From: an uncultured Clostridia bacterium
GTDB taxonomy: Bacteria; Bacillota_A; Clostridia; Christensenellales; Aristaeellaceae
Direction of reading: 5' to 3'
Length of the DNA stretch: 15,087 nucleotides
NCBI GenBank assembly: GCA_946408865.1
Contig: CAMJTZ010000031.1
Coordinates: 1 to 15,087 of the forward strand
How positions within the stretch are numbered: the stretch's first letter is position 1; each line of letters starts with the position of its first letter. A program made the position numbers and the translations under genes. Shown here piece after piece: positions 1 through 5,617 of this stretch. The notes beneath the pieces are model-generated. The model was not told the origin of the DNA, ran no database searches, and saw only the letters and a list, made by a program, of their open reading frames with translations.

Positions 1-51
1 TCCCCCATCCGTGAACCCAGGCCGGAATTCAGACGTGTGCTCTTCCGATCT
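1..51. other. Illumina adapter and duplicated contig end (assembly artefact)
   Basis: Bases 28-51 match the 3' end of the Illumina TruSeq read-2 adapter (CGTGTGCTCTTCCGATCT is at 34-51). Bases 1-33 are repeated exactly at 52-84. The genome sequence TTCAGA at 79-84 is also the start of the adapter match at 28-33. An assembler could therefore have looped from the genome into adapter-containing reads and back. Genuine sequence probably starts at about base 52. The reading frame that begins here is meaningless. Confidence 0.95.
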
Positions 52-94
52 TCCCCCATCCGTGAACCCAGGCCGGAATTCAGAATCAGTGCTT

Positions 95-541
95 TCATGC
101 CTTATCCTCTTCTTTGTTTCCCTTTGTCAGGATCTTCCGCTTCGTAAAGTAATTCCAGATCATGACCAGTATGGTGGCAATCACTTTGTTCAGTACATAT
201 AAGCTCACGGTGAACGAGAAAATAGTGAACAGCACCGTTTCCTCGCCCCACATGACCCGGAACAGGAACATCAGCAGCTCATTCAGCAAAAGCCCAATGA
301 CGCTCGTCAGCAAAAACGCTGCCTGGTTCTTCCGGCTCTGGTCCCTGGCTCCGTCAAATACCCAGAAGACACAGATCAGATAATTCACAATGACCGAAAG
401 CAGGAAAGCGATGGGGGTGGCGATCAATGTATCCAGCCCCAGCTTTTCCTTCAGGAGGATCAGCACCAGCAGCTCCACCACAAACCCGGCCACTCCCGCC
501 ACTGCGAACCGGAGCACCTCCCGGATCCGTTTGCTGCGCAT
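95..541 (-). CDS. GtrA family membrane protein
   Basis: A 148-residue protein that is almost entirely hydrophobic, with about four membrane spans (roughly residues 9-30, 39-60, 74-95 and 103-128) and a charged, Lys-rich C-terminus. This matches the GtrA family, small proteins thought to help move undecaprenyl-phosphate-linked sugars across the membrane for cell-surface polysaccharide modification. The start at 541 is chosen over an upstream TTG at 595. A GGAGGTGA ribosome site ends about 5 bases before the 541 ATG, whereas the TTG is itself part of the -35 box of the promoter. No glycosyltransferase partner is visible beside it, but the contig ends just downstream. The polysaccharide operon at the other end of the window may be a functional relative; that is inference. 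Confidence 0.85.
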   Translation of the reverse strand: MRSKRIREVLRFAVAGVAGFVVELLVLILLKEKLGLDTLIATPIAFLLSVIVNYLICVFWVFDGARDQSRKNQAAFLLTSVIGLLLNELLMFLFRVMWGEETVLFTIFSFTVSLYVLNKVIATILVMIWNYFTKRKILTKGNKEEDKA

Positions 542-566
542 GCCCTCACCTCCAGACTGTTGATTC

Positions 567-595
567 ATTCTATCCCCGACCACAGGCAATGTCAA
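567..595 (-). promoter_or_regulatory. Sigma-70-type promoter of the GtrA gene
   Basis: Reading the minus strand, TTGACA (590-595) is followed after exactly 17 bases by TAGAAT (567-572), one mismatch from the -10 consensus. The predicted transcript starts near 560, leaving a leader of about 20 bases with a GGAGGTGA ribosome site before the ATG at 541. Confidence 0.8.
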
Positions 596-787
596 ACATA
601 TAGGAATGAAGGAAATTCTTTGATTATCGGTGGCATTTTTTTGTTCTCCTTGTGTTTCTTCATTTCTATGTTTACAATGTTTTTGAAAGGAATCGCAATC
701 CTTTTGCTGGATTTTGTTTCAATCTTATTCGGCTTGGAATTCACTTAGCCTATGCATCAGATTGACGCTGTAAGGAAATAATACTGC

Positions 788-816
788 TTGACTTTATAAG
801 TTATAGGTTATATTAT
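788..816 (+). promoter_or_regulatory. Promoter and possible operator of the toxin-antitoxin-chaperone operon
   Basis: TTGACT (788-793), a 17-base spacer, then TATTAT (811-816): a strong housekeeping-type promoter ending 14 bases before the toxin ATG. The spacer and -10 region contain three tandem 7-base units (TTATAAG, TTATAGG, TTATATT at 794-814). Such spaced repeats could be where the antitoxin binds to repress its own operon. The promoter is seen directly; the operator role is inference. Confidence 0.75.
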
Positions 817-830
817 TTTGAGGTGACTAC

Positions 831-1226
831 ATGATAGAAGAAGAAAGAAGCCTGATATCTTTTCCTCGGCAATCAAATATATTAATGCATGATGATTGCC
901 GCACGGAATTGAATAAATTGATTCAGGCAAATGAGCGACCTGATTTTATCGCCTCCTATAAATTACGAATCGATTATTTGAGCCAAAATCTAGGGACCGA
1001 AACGGTTTTTAATAGAAAGTGGTTTGAAGTGCTGAAAAAGGCAAAAGGATTACGATCAATCCGGTTTATGAAATTCCGCAATCTCAGAATACTTTACACC
1101 GTGGAGCAAAACAAAGCGTTCCTTCTTTTGGCATTTGAAGAAGCACAAGGGCATAGAAATACAGAATATAAGCATTTTATTGCCCCAGCACTCCAGAGAT
1201 ATTCGGAAAAGGAGAAATTGTTATGA
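831..1226 (+). CDS. higB: RelE/HigB-like toxin of a type II toxin-antitoxin module
   Basis: A 131-residue protein with an N-terminal helical part and a compact core. Residues 74-107 (LRSIRF, NLRILY, then the hydrophobic strand AFLLLAF) follow the pattern of phage Gp49/HigB-like toxins of the RelE superfamily, which cut mRNA on the ribosome. The Arg residues in RSIRF and NLRILY are candidates for catalysis or RNA contact. A GAGGTG site precedes the ATG at 831 by 5 bases. The stop overlaps the antitoxin start by four bases (ATGA), so the two are translationally coupled in toxin-first order, as in HigBA systems. It is somewhat longer than typical HigB, with about 30 extra N-terminal residues. 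Assigning it to HigB rather than another RelE branch rests partly on the neighbours. Confidence 0.8.
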   Translation: MIEEERSLISFPRQSNILMHDDCRTELNKLIQANERPDFIASYKLRIDYLSQNLGTETVFNRKWFEVLKKAKGLRSIRFMKFRNLRILYTVEQNKAFLLLAFEEAQGHRNTEYKHFIAPALQRYSEKEKLL

Positions 1227-1597
1227 ATTCAGAATTCTCAGATGCATACTCTTTCATAGACTACTTAACCAAGCAATTGGAAAAGCCACTTGAAAACTAT
1301 GCTGGATATATGTCAACCAAAGCTCTTGATGAGTTTTCACTTCAGTTGGTTAATTATCGAATGAATCATAAACTAAATCAGACAGAGCTTGCTCATGAAC
1401 TGGGAATTACTCAACCAATGGTTTCTCAGTATGAATCTGGAACGAATAACATTACAGTGAAACGACTTTGTGAAATTTGTGAAAAAATAGGCGTTCGTGT
1501 TCGAGTAGACTATGAAGACGCAAATGATCAGGTCACTGATAGCTTGAATAATTTATTCCGTTGTGATCTGGCAGACTTTAGACCTGAAATAGCATAA
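1223..1597 (+). CDS. higA: XRE-type antitoxin, HigA-like, with C-terminal extension
   Basis: A 124-residue protein with a helix-turn-helix of the Cro/C1 (HTH_3) type at about residues 41-93. It has the usual features NQTELAHELGITQPMVSQYE, where the second helix reads TQPMVSQYE, followed by TVKRLCEICEKIG. It should bind its own promoter and neutralise the upstream toxin. After the HTH there is a tail of about 28 residues (97-124) containing LNNLFRCDLADF. In chaperone-dependent HigA antitoxins a C-terminal tail of this kind is the chaperone-addiction (ChAD) region; calling it that here is inference from position and hydrophobic residues. An AAAAGGAG ribosome site lies inside the end of the toxin gene. 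The start is fixed by the four-base overlap. Confidence 0.88.
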   Translation: MNSEFSDAYSFIDYLTKQLEKPLENYAGYMSTKALDEFSLQLVNYRMNHKLNQTELAHELGITQPMVSQYESGTNNITVKRLCEICEKIGVRVRVDYEDANDQVTDSLNNLFRCDLADFRPEIA

Positions 1598-1613
1598 AGC
1601 AGGAGGCATAATT

Positions 1614-2063
1614 ATGAGTGATAATGTTATTTCTCCTTTTCAAATCAAAGATTGGAGAATCCTTGAATTCAGAAGCATCAATCCTATCATTCATATTCCA
1701 CCAAATATTGAACACAAATGGAAAATGAAAGCACATATTCAAAAAATCGAAAGCGAAAACAATCAGCTTAGAGCTGTTATTCAGATTGAATTTCACTTCG
1801 TTGCGGAATATGATAATCAAAAAATGATGATAGATGGACAATGTGTTGCTATGTGTGAAATGAATACAGATTCTGTGAAAAATCCTGAGACCGTCTTCCA
1901 GGATCTGCTTATCCATACAGCTATGCCTCATTGCCTTGCTAATCTCCGCGTCTTTTTGCTCCAAGCAGGTATACTTCATCAAATGGGATCAAAGTCTATT
2001 ATGCTTCCCTTTATCAATCTAAATAATTTTGTTTTCGATGAGGAAATGACTTTTACATCATAA
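1614..2063 (+). CDS. SecB-like chaperone of a toxin-antitoxin-chaperone module
   Basis: A 149-residue acidic protein. The middle is strand-rich and alternates (residues 36-83, including LRAVIQIEFHFVAEY). The C-terminal part (104-143) reads MPHCLANLRVFLLQAG, then LPFINLNNFVF. This resembles SecB, where a conserved helix starting near the Pro and ending in the 'lPPInF' type segment closes the fold. Firmicutes usually lack canonical SecB. A SecB-like gene placed 16 bases after a HigA-like antitoxin is the arrangement of TAC modules such as mycobacterial Rv1955-Rv1956-Rv1957, where the chaperone protects the antitoxin. It has a perfect AGGAGG site 7 bases before the ATG and is followed by a terminator, so it closes a three-gene operon. 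The SecB relationship is judged by eye and needs a profile or structure search. Confidence 0.65.
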   Translation: MSDNVISPFQIKDWRILEFRSINPIIHIPPNIEHKWKMKAHIQKIESENNQLRAVIQIEFHFVAEYDNQKMMIDGQCVAMCEMNTDSVKNPETVFQDLLIHTAMPHCLANLRVFLLQAGILHQMGSKSIMLPFINLNNFVFDEEMTFTS

Positions 2064-2087
2064 ATAGCTTTGGGGAAGTTTCATACT

Positions 2088-2136
2088 AAGGGGATGATTC
2101 CACTGGCCATATATGCCGGGAATCATCCCTTTATTG
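2088..2136 (+). terminator. Intrinsic terminator after the TAC operon
   Basis: An 11-base perfect inverted repeat (GGGATGATTCC at 2091-2101 and GGAATCATCCC at 2119-2129) encloses a 17-base loop and is followed by TTTATT. It lies between two convergent genes. In the minus direction the T-run is poor (CCTTAGT), so it probably serves mainly the plus-strand operon. Confidence 0.8.
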
Positions 2137-2150
2137 TGTTTCGTTGCTCA

Positions 2151-2843
2151 TCAATAATTCCAAGTCATTCCAAGTTCGTTAACTAGATTTAATAACATTT
2201 TTGCTGAACTTTCAACAACATAATTTGTTCTCACTGTTTTACTTTCAGGGTCATCTTCGCCTCCAAGTATTGCCCAAGTAAAACCATGAATATTGAATAA
2301 TCTACTATATATGCACCACAAGCATGTCTTTTCGAATTTTTCTTTTTCTTCTTTGGGATATTCAATATATCCCTCTTGATTAATCCAATGCTCCATTAAT
2401 TCCTTGAAATTATCCAAATCAAAATCGCTTGCATTTTCCAATGCATTACACACAATAATGTCATCTATAGTGAAATCTGTTTTCTGTTTATTAACATGCT
2501 CGGCAAGGATTATCCCATATAACATACATATCTTGGGAGACTTAGCAGCTACTGCTTCCTTTAATACATTTCCAACAGTGAATGCTCTAGTAGGCGATGA
2601 ACTGACATAATTGTATAATTCGTTTATATGTTTCTCCACATCCAAATCTTTCGATAATCCCTTTATAAGCATCCGAAGTTTTAGTTTATCATACTGTTGT
2701 AGAAAAATGTTAAATGATTCAGCAACAACTCCGGCAGGAGGACAAATCATACCGACTGCTAACCCTGCTTCAGATAAGACAGCTTCTCCTTCAGGAGTAG
2801 TAAGCATCTCTTGAATCTTTTTAAGTACTTGAGGAAATTCCAT
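2151..2843 (-). CDS. Unrecognised helical protein in the AT-rich island
   Basis: A 230-residue protein that I do not recognise. It is predominantly helical and mixed-charge, with no signal peptide. A short hydrophobic stretch at about residues 26-41 (AGLAVGMICPPAGVV) could be one membrane-associated helix. The rest is acidic and soluble-looking (DLDNFKELMEHW, EKEKFEKTC), and there are several Cys (including CLWC near residue 175) but no clear metal-binding pattern. The ATG at 2843 is preceded by AAGGATGATTAAGG, a usable but distant ribosome site. No convincing promoter is seen; a truncated transposase reading frame ends 28 bases upstream on the same strand. AT content matches the TAC cassette it faces, so the two probably arrived together. 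It could be a defence or abortive-infection type cargo gene, but nothing in the sequence proves this. Confidence 0.7.
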   Translation of the reverse strand: MEFPQVLKKIQEMLTTPEGEAVLSEAGLAVGMICPPAGVVAESFNIFLQQYDKLKLRMLIKGLSKDLDVEKHINELYNYVSSSPTRAFTVGNVLKEAVAAKSPKICMLYGIILAEHVNKQKTDFTIDDIIVCNALENASDFDLDNFKELMEHWINQEGYIEYPKEEKEKFEKTCLWCIYSRLFNIHGFTWAILGGEDDPESKTVRTNYVVESSAKMLLNLVNELGMTWNY

Positions 2844-2871
2844 ACCTTAATCATCCTTTGCAATTAATCTA

Positions 2872-3000
2872 TCAAATAAATGCATATCCTCTTTCAGTAT
2901 ACATGTCTTCATTGTCTTCAAAGATGGTCTGCCGGTTAATGCCCCGGATCATCACATGATAGATATTCGTTTTGCTCTGTTCTCTCGCTTTTCTCGGCAT
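2872..3000 (-). pseudogene. Truncated second RAYT copy (N-terminal fragment)
   Basis: The first 42 codons of a second REP-associated transposase. Its start (MPRKAREQSK) and the following INRQTIFEDNED are nearly identical to the complete copy at 3047-3904. After NED the sequence diverges (MYTERGYAFI, then a stop). That is consistent with a small internal rearrangement, because YAF recurs and the DNA TTTCAGT is shared by both copies. The HUH and Tyr active-site regions are missing, so it cannot be active. Its leader contains the same GAGGAG site and a REP palindrome in the same relative place as the complete copy. This remnant marks the border between the AT-rich island and the GC-rich chromosome. 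Confidence 0.85.
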
Positions 3001-3016
3001 ACTTGCTCTCCTCGAT

Positions 3017-3043
3017 GGTCCATCGGAACCGTCCCCATGGTCC
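3017..3043 (+). repeat. REP palindrome 1 (3' of RAYT)
   Basis: A 27-base imperfect palindrome with arms GGTCC/GGTCC-type ends around the core GGAACCGTCCCC and the right arm ATGGTCC. It lies 3 bases beyond the stop of the complete RAYT and 16 bases upstream of the start of the truncated copy. One of seven copies in the window. Confidence 0.88.
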
Positions 3044-3046
3044 AAT

Positions 3047-3904
3047 TTACCAGATCACTTCAAACATGTCTGATTCGCGGAGTGTCAGTGAGTTATCCAA
3101 ATCCAGGCATTCATATTCCTTCAGATTCAATTCCTCGGCCGCGGATTTCTGCTGTACGATTTTTGCTATTGTTTTTCTGTCCTTCCCTGTCAGGCGTGAA
3201 ATCTGTCTGAATGGCAGGCCATTGTCATACATATCCCTGATATATTCTCTCTGAATATCTTTCTCCAGCTTCTGAAATTCCGGAACCGATGCGCAGTGCG
3301 TGATCTGCTCCATGATCTCTTTGGCCCGCAAATCCGAGAGCCGCGGTGCAAAACCCCCTTCATCCATGGCCTTTTCTTCGTTCGTTTCACACAGGAACTC
3401 AACCAGTGCCTCCCGCTGCCCGAACAGGTCAATGGCATATTGGGTGTCCGTCAGCGTTCCGGCACCCTTTGCATAGGCCAAATAGCTGCTCCATTTGTAT
3501 GTCCCCGGCTTTTCCTCCATATGCGCCTTCATCGGGTTCTGGATAATGTACCGGAGCACGGTCCGGAAATAGGCTTCCGTTTCAACCTTCTCACTCCGGA
3601 AGCGGTCCTGGAACAGATGCCCGACCCGCTCATACTTCAGGTTGTACCATCCCGCGTACTTGCTTCCCAGTCTTTTGAAAATGATCTCCAGCGGCTCCTG
3701 ATTCGTTTCCATCAGGAGATGCACATGATTCGGCATCAGGCAGAAGGCGTGCAGCCTGAAATCAGACAACTCCTTACAGCGTTTCAGTTCCGTCATGAAA
3801 GCATACCTGTCTTCATTGTCTTCAAAGATGGTCTGCCGGTTGATGCCGCGGATCATCACATGATAGATATTCGTGCTGCTCTGCTCTCTCGCTTTTCTTG
3901 GCAT
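3047..3904 (-). CDS. REP-associated tyrosine transposase (RAYT, Y1/HUH family)
   Basis: A 285-residue single-strand DNA transposase relative (Y1_Tnp, IS200-like). Visible signatures are NIYHVMIRGINRQTIF at residues 12-27, the HUH pair in MPNHVHLLM (H60 and H62), and a candidate catalytic Tyr in SKYAGWYN (Y83 or Y87). These are followed by GHLFQDRFRSEKV, RYIIQNPMKA (118-127) and YKWSSYLAY. A C-terminal helix-turn-helix (222-252, ISRLTGKDRKTIAKIV) is common in the Clostridia forms and may read the REP. Start: AAGGAG 9 bases before the ATG. RAYTs are usually single-copy domesticated enzymes that act on REP elements elsewhere in the genome rather than on their own ends. Here REPs lie 3 bases after the stop and about 17 bases before the start, so the REP hairpin is in the gene's own leader. 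All key residues are present; it looks intact. Confidence 0.92.
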   Translation of the reverse strand: MPRKAREQSSTNIYHVMIRGINRQTIFEDNEDRYAFMTELKRCKELSDFRLHAFCLMPNHVHLLMETNQEPLEIIFKRLGSKYAGWYNLKYERVGHLFQDRFRSEKVETEAYFRTVLRYIIQNPMKAHMEEKPGTYKWSSYLAYAKGAGTLTDTQYAIDLFGQREALVEFLCETNEEKAMDEGGFAPRLSDLRAKEIMEQITHCASVPEFQKLEKDIQREYIRDMYDNGLPFRQISRLTGKDRKTIAKIVQQKSAAEELNLKEYECLDLDNSLTLRESDMFEVIW

Positions 3905-3921
3905 ATTCTTCTCTCCTTGAT

Positions 3922-3948
3922 GGACCAGAGGAACCGTCCCCCTGGCGG
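3922..3948 (+). repeat. REP palindrome 2 (5' of RAYT)
   Basis: GGACCAG and the core AGGAACCGTCCCCCTGG form a 27-base element. The right arm is diverged (GGCGG instead of GGTCC) and is followed by a repeated GGCGGATTT. It sits in the untranslated leader of the complete RAYT, in the same position as REP 1 relative to the truncated copy. Confidence 0.85.
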
Positions 3949-4016
3949 ATTTCTGGCGGATTTTCTGATCCTATTTTACTATCTGCGCGGGAGAAATGGA
4001 AGTCAAACCAAAAAAG

Positions 4017-4043
4017 GGACCGGAGGAACCGTCCCCATGGGGG
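4017..4043 (+). repeat. REP palindrome 3 (beside the DUF3048 gene terminator)
   Basis: GGACCGG, the core AGGAACCGTCCCCATGG and a diverged right arm (GGG). It lies 15 bases from the hairpin-terminator element of the neighbouring gene, in the short gap between that gene and the RAYT. Same orientation as REP 1 and REP 2. Confidence 0.85.
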
Positions 4044-4052
4044 ATTTTCGCG

Positions 4053-4083
4053 AAAAAGACGCCGGGGATTTTTCCCCGGCGTC
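4053..4083 (-). terminator. Intrinsic terminator of the DUF3048 gene
   Basis: A perfect inverted repeat GACGCCGGGGA...TCCCCGGCGTC (stem of 11 base pairs, 4-base loop, 4058-4083). On the minus strand it is followed immediately by TTTTT (plus-strand A-run at 4053-4057). It starts 13 bases after the stop codon of the minus-strand gene. Confidence 0.93.
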
Positions 4084-4096
4084 CTGGGTCTCATTC

Positions 4097-5410
4097 TTAT
4101 TCGTATTTGACTTCGCGGTGAGCTGCGTTGTAGTCCATCTGAACGATCATCGTGCGGCCGGCCTGGAAGGGAATCTCCTGGCCGTCTTCGCCGTAGAACA
4201 CGGTGCGGTCATCCACGCCGTCGCGCTTCCACACGCCCGCGTAGTGCTTGCCACCCATGAAGATGTCGGCGTTGCCGGAGGTGCCGTACAGCACCGGATA
4301 GGGATGTTCGCCGTCGGGCCACATGTTCTCCACATACTGGATCACGACGTTGGCGAAGGTGATGGCGTTGCCCGGAGTGCGGTTGCAGCTGGTGATGATG
4401 CTGCCATCCAGCTCGTTGCTGGAGAAGAGCTTGCTGACGACGTTGGTCACCCGCTGTTCGGCGAACAGAACCGGGTTGTCCAGGGGCTTCTCCAGATCGG
4501 TGATCGCGTAACGGTAGTAGACGTTCTCGTCCGGTTCGTATTCATATACGCTGTTGAAGTAGAACATGCCTTTGTCGTCCACGTTCTTCACGGCGTCGTT
4601 CCGGAACAGGACATACACTTCGTTGCCGTCGTCGCCGCCTTCCGGCAGGGCGCCGAACTTGAAGGTATGATTGTGATCGGAGAAATCACGCTCGCCCAGC
4701 AGGCCGCTCACGAGGCCGGCAGCGTCCCACACCAGGTTGCATTCATCCGGCAGGGAGCTGATGCGGTATTTCCACTTCAGATACTGCTTGGAGCCGGTCA
4801 GGCCGTCGAAATACATCCGAACGTTCCAGGGATAGGTTTCCAGGTCGGAGTTGGTGGAGTTCGGGATCCCCAGCAGGCGCCGGGCTTCTTCCACGTCCGT
4901 CTTGTACTGGCTGCCGGGAACAGAGGTGTCCTGCGTGCCGGCGTACAGCACGGGCGCGTTCCACTCCTGGCGGATCCAGACGTTGCCCATCCGCATGCTG
5001 CGGCTGCCGCCGACCAGCGTGGGCAGATAGTCGTTGAAAATCATGCACAGGCGGGTGTAGCCGGTAACAGCCTTCGCCATTTCATAGTACACGTCGGCGT
5101 AGGAGCCGAAGACCGGGGCCGCGTCGCCCACGGCGCTCAGGTATCCGCAGTGCTGCACCATCAGGGGATAGTACTTGTTGGTGACGACCATGCCGCTGAA
5201 ACCTTCCGGCAGATCCTCTTCCAGTTCGGCAAAGTCACGGCCGGTGGTGGGGCTGATGCCGTCCGCCACGGTGTTCTCACCGACGGGCTGGATGTTGATG
5301 TTCCGGGCTGCTGCCGGATCGATGCTCTTCGCGCCGGCGATATCCGCTCCGGCCGCGGCGCAGCTCAGCACAAGCGCGCAGAGCAGCAGCATACTGATAA
5401 GCTTTTTCAT
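4097..5410 (-). CDS. Exported DUF3048 (YerB-type) protein
   Basis: A 437-residue exported protein. MKKLISMLLLCALVLSCAAAG is a signal peptide; the Cys in VLSC could be a lipobox, but Leu at -2 is atypical, so lipoprotein status is uncertain. The N-terminal DUF3048 domain shows YADVYYEMAKAVTGYTRL and LVGGSRSMR, the counterpart of the family's 'iGPVRSaR' motif. The C-terminal part, YAGVWKRDGVDDRTVFYGEDGQEI and GRTMIVQM, matches the DUF3048 C-terminal domain. The best-known member is Bacillus YerB; the biochemical role is unknown. The ATG at 5410 is chosen over an upstream TTG at 5434 because the signal peptide begins there; AAAGGAG lies 14 bases ahead, a rather long spacing. The gene has its own promoter and terminator and is divergent from the next gene. 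The region around GSRSMR and CGYLSAVGD departs from typical DUF3048, so it may be a diverged subgroup. Confidence 0.82.
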   Translation of the reverse strand: MKKLISMLLLCALVLSCAAAGADIAGAKSIDPAAARNINIQPVGENTVADGISPTTGRDFAELEEDLPEGFSGMVVTNKYYPLMVQHCGYLSAVGDAAPVFGSYADVYYEMAKAVTGYTRLCMIFNDYLPTLVGGSRSMRMGNVWIRQEWNAPVLYAGTQDTSVPGSQYKTDVEEARRLLGIPNSTNSDLETYPWNVRMYFDGLTGSKQYLKWKYRISSLPDECNLVWDAAGLVSGLLGERDFSDHNHTFKFGALPEGGDDGNEVYVLFRNDAVKNVDDKGMFYFNSVYEYEPDENVYYRYAITDLEKPLDNPVLFAEQRVTNVVSKLFSSNELDGSIITSCNRTPGNAITFANVVIQYVENMWPDGEHPYPVLYGTSGNADIFMGGKHYAGVWKRDGVDDRTVFYGEDGQEIPFQAGRTMIVQMDYNAAHREVKYE

Positions 5411-5470
5411 ACGATACTTACTTACTCCTTTCAATCCTCTCAGGTTTCCGCAAATCGAAAACCTTTGAGC

Positions 5471-5499
5471 ATTTTACCATATGCTTCCTGCCTCGTCAA
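5471..5499 (-). promoter_or_regulatory. Promoter of the DUF3048 gene
   Basis: On the minus strand TTGACG (5494-5499), a 17-base spacer, then TAAAAT (5471-5476). The transcript would start near 5464, giving a leader of about 55 bases before the ATG at 5410. Confidence 0.8.
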
Positions 5500-5555
5500 A
5501 CCGGCAGGGCTCCGCGCCTTGAAAAACAAGGGTTCTGGCTCTTTTCGATTCTTTA

Positions 5556-5564
5556 TGATATAAT
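5556..5564 (+). promoter_or_regulatory. Extended -10 promoter of the secreted-protein gene
   Basis: TGATATAAT: a perfect TATAAT (5559-5564) preceded by the TGn extended -10 motif. No good -35 box is seen at 17 bases upstream, which fits an extended -10 promoter. The leader between here and the ATG at 5618 contains the 15-base direct repeat listed separately. Confidence 0.75.
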
Positions 5565-5568
5565 GCTT

Positions 5569-5603
5569 CGTATCACTACGTAACACTGCGTATCACTACG
5601 TAA
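5569..5603 (+). repeat. Two 15-base direct repeats in the leader
   Basis: CGTATCACTACGTAA occurs at 5569-5583 and again, identically, at 5589-5603, a 20-base period. Each unit contains the palindrome TACGTA and starts just after the -10 box, so it covers the expected transcription start. It could be a two-site operator or a simple duplication. The second copy ends 2 bases before an AGAGG ribosome site. Confidence 0.7.
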
Positions 5604-5617
5604 GAAGAGGCAGTCCG

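Noticed and set aside
11..202. A short open frame at the contig start
   Set aside because: It reads through the adapter and its duplicated flank.
542..595. Longer GtrA start at a TTG codon
   Set aside because: The TTG is part of the -35 box of the promoter and lies upstream of the expected transcription start.
1578..1982. A minus-strand open frame across the SecB-like gene
   Set aside because: The plus-strand gene has a perfect AGGAGG site and sits in a clear operon; the opposite frame has neither a start signal nor recognisable content.
3296..5563. A 755-codon open frame on the plus strand
   Set aside because: It is antisense to the RAYT and DUF3048 genes, has no ribosome site, and its sequence is His/Val/Gln-rich without domains, as expected for the shadow of GC-rich genes.
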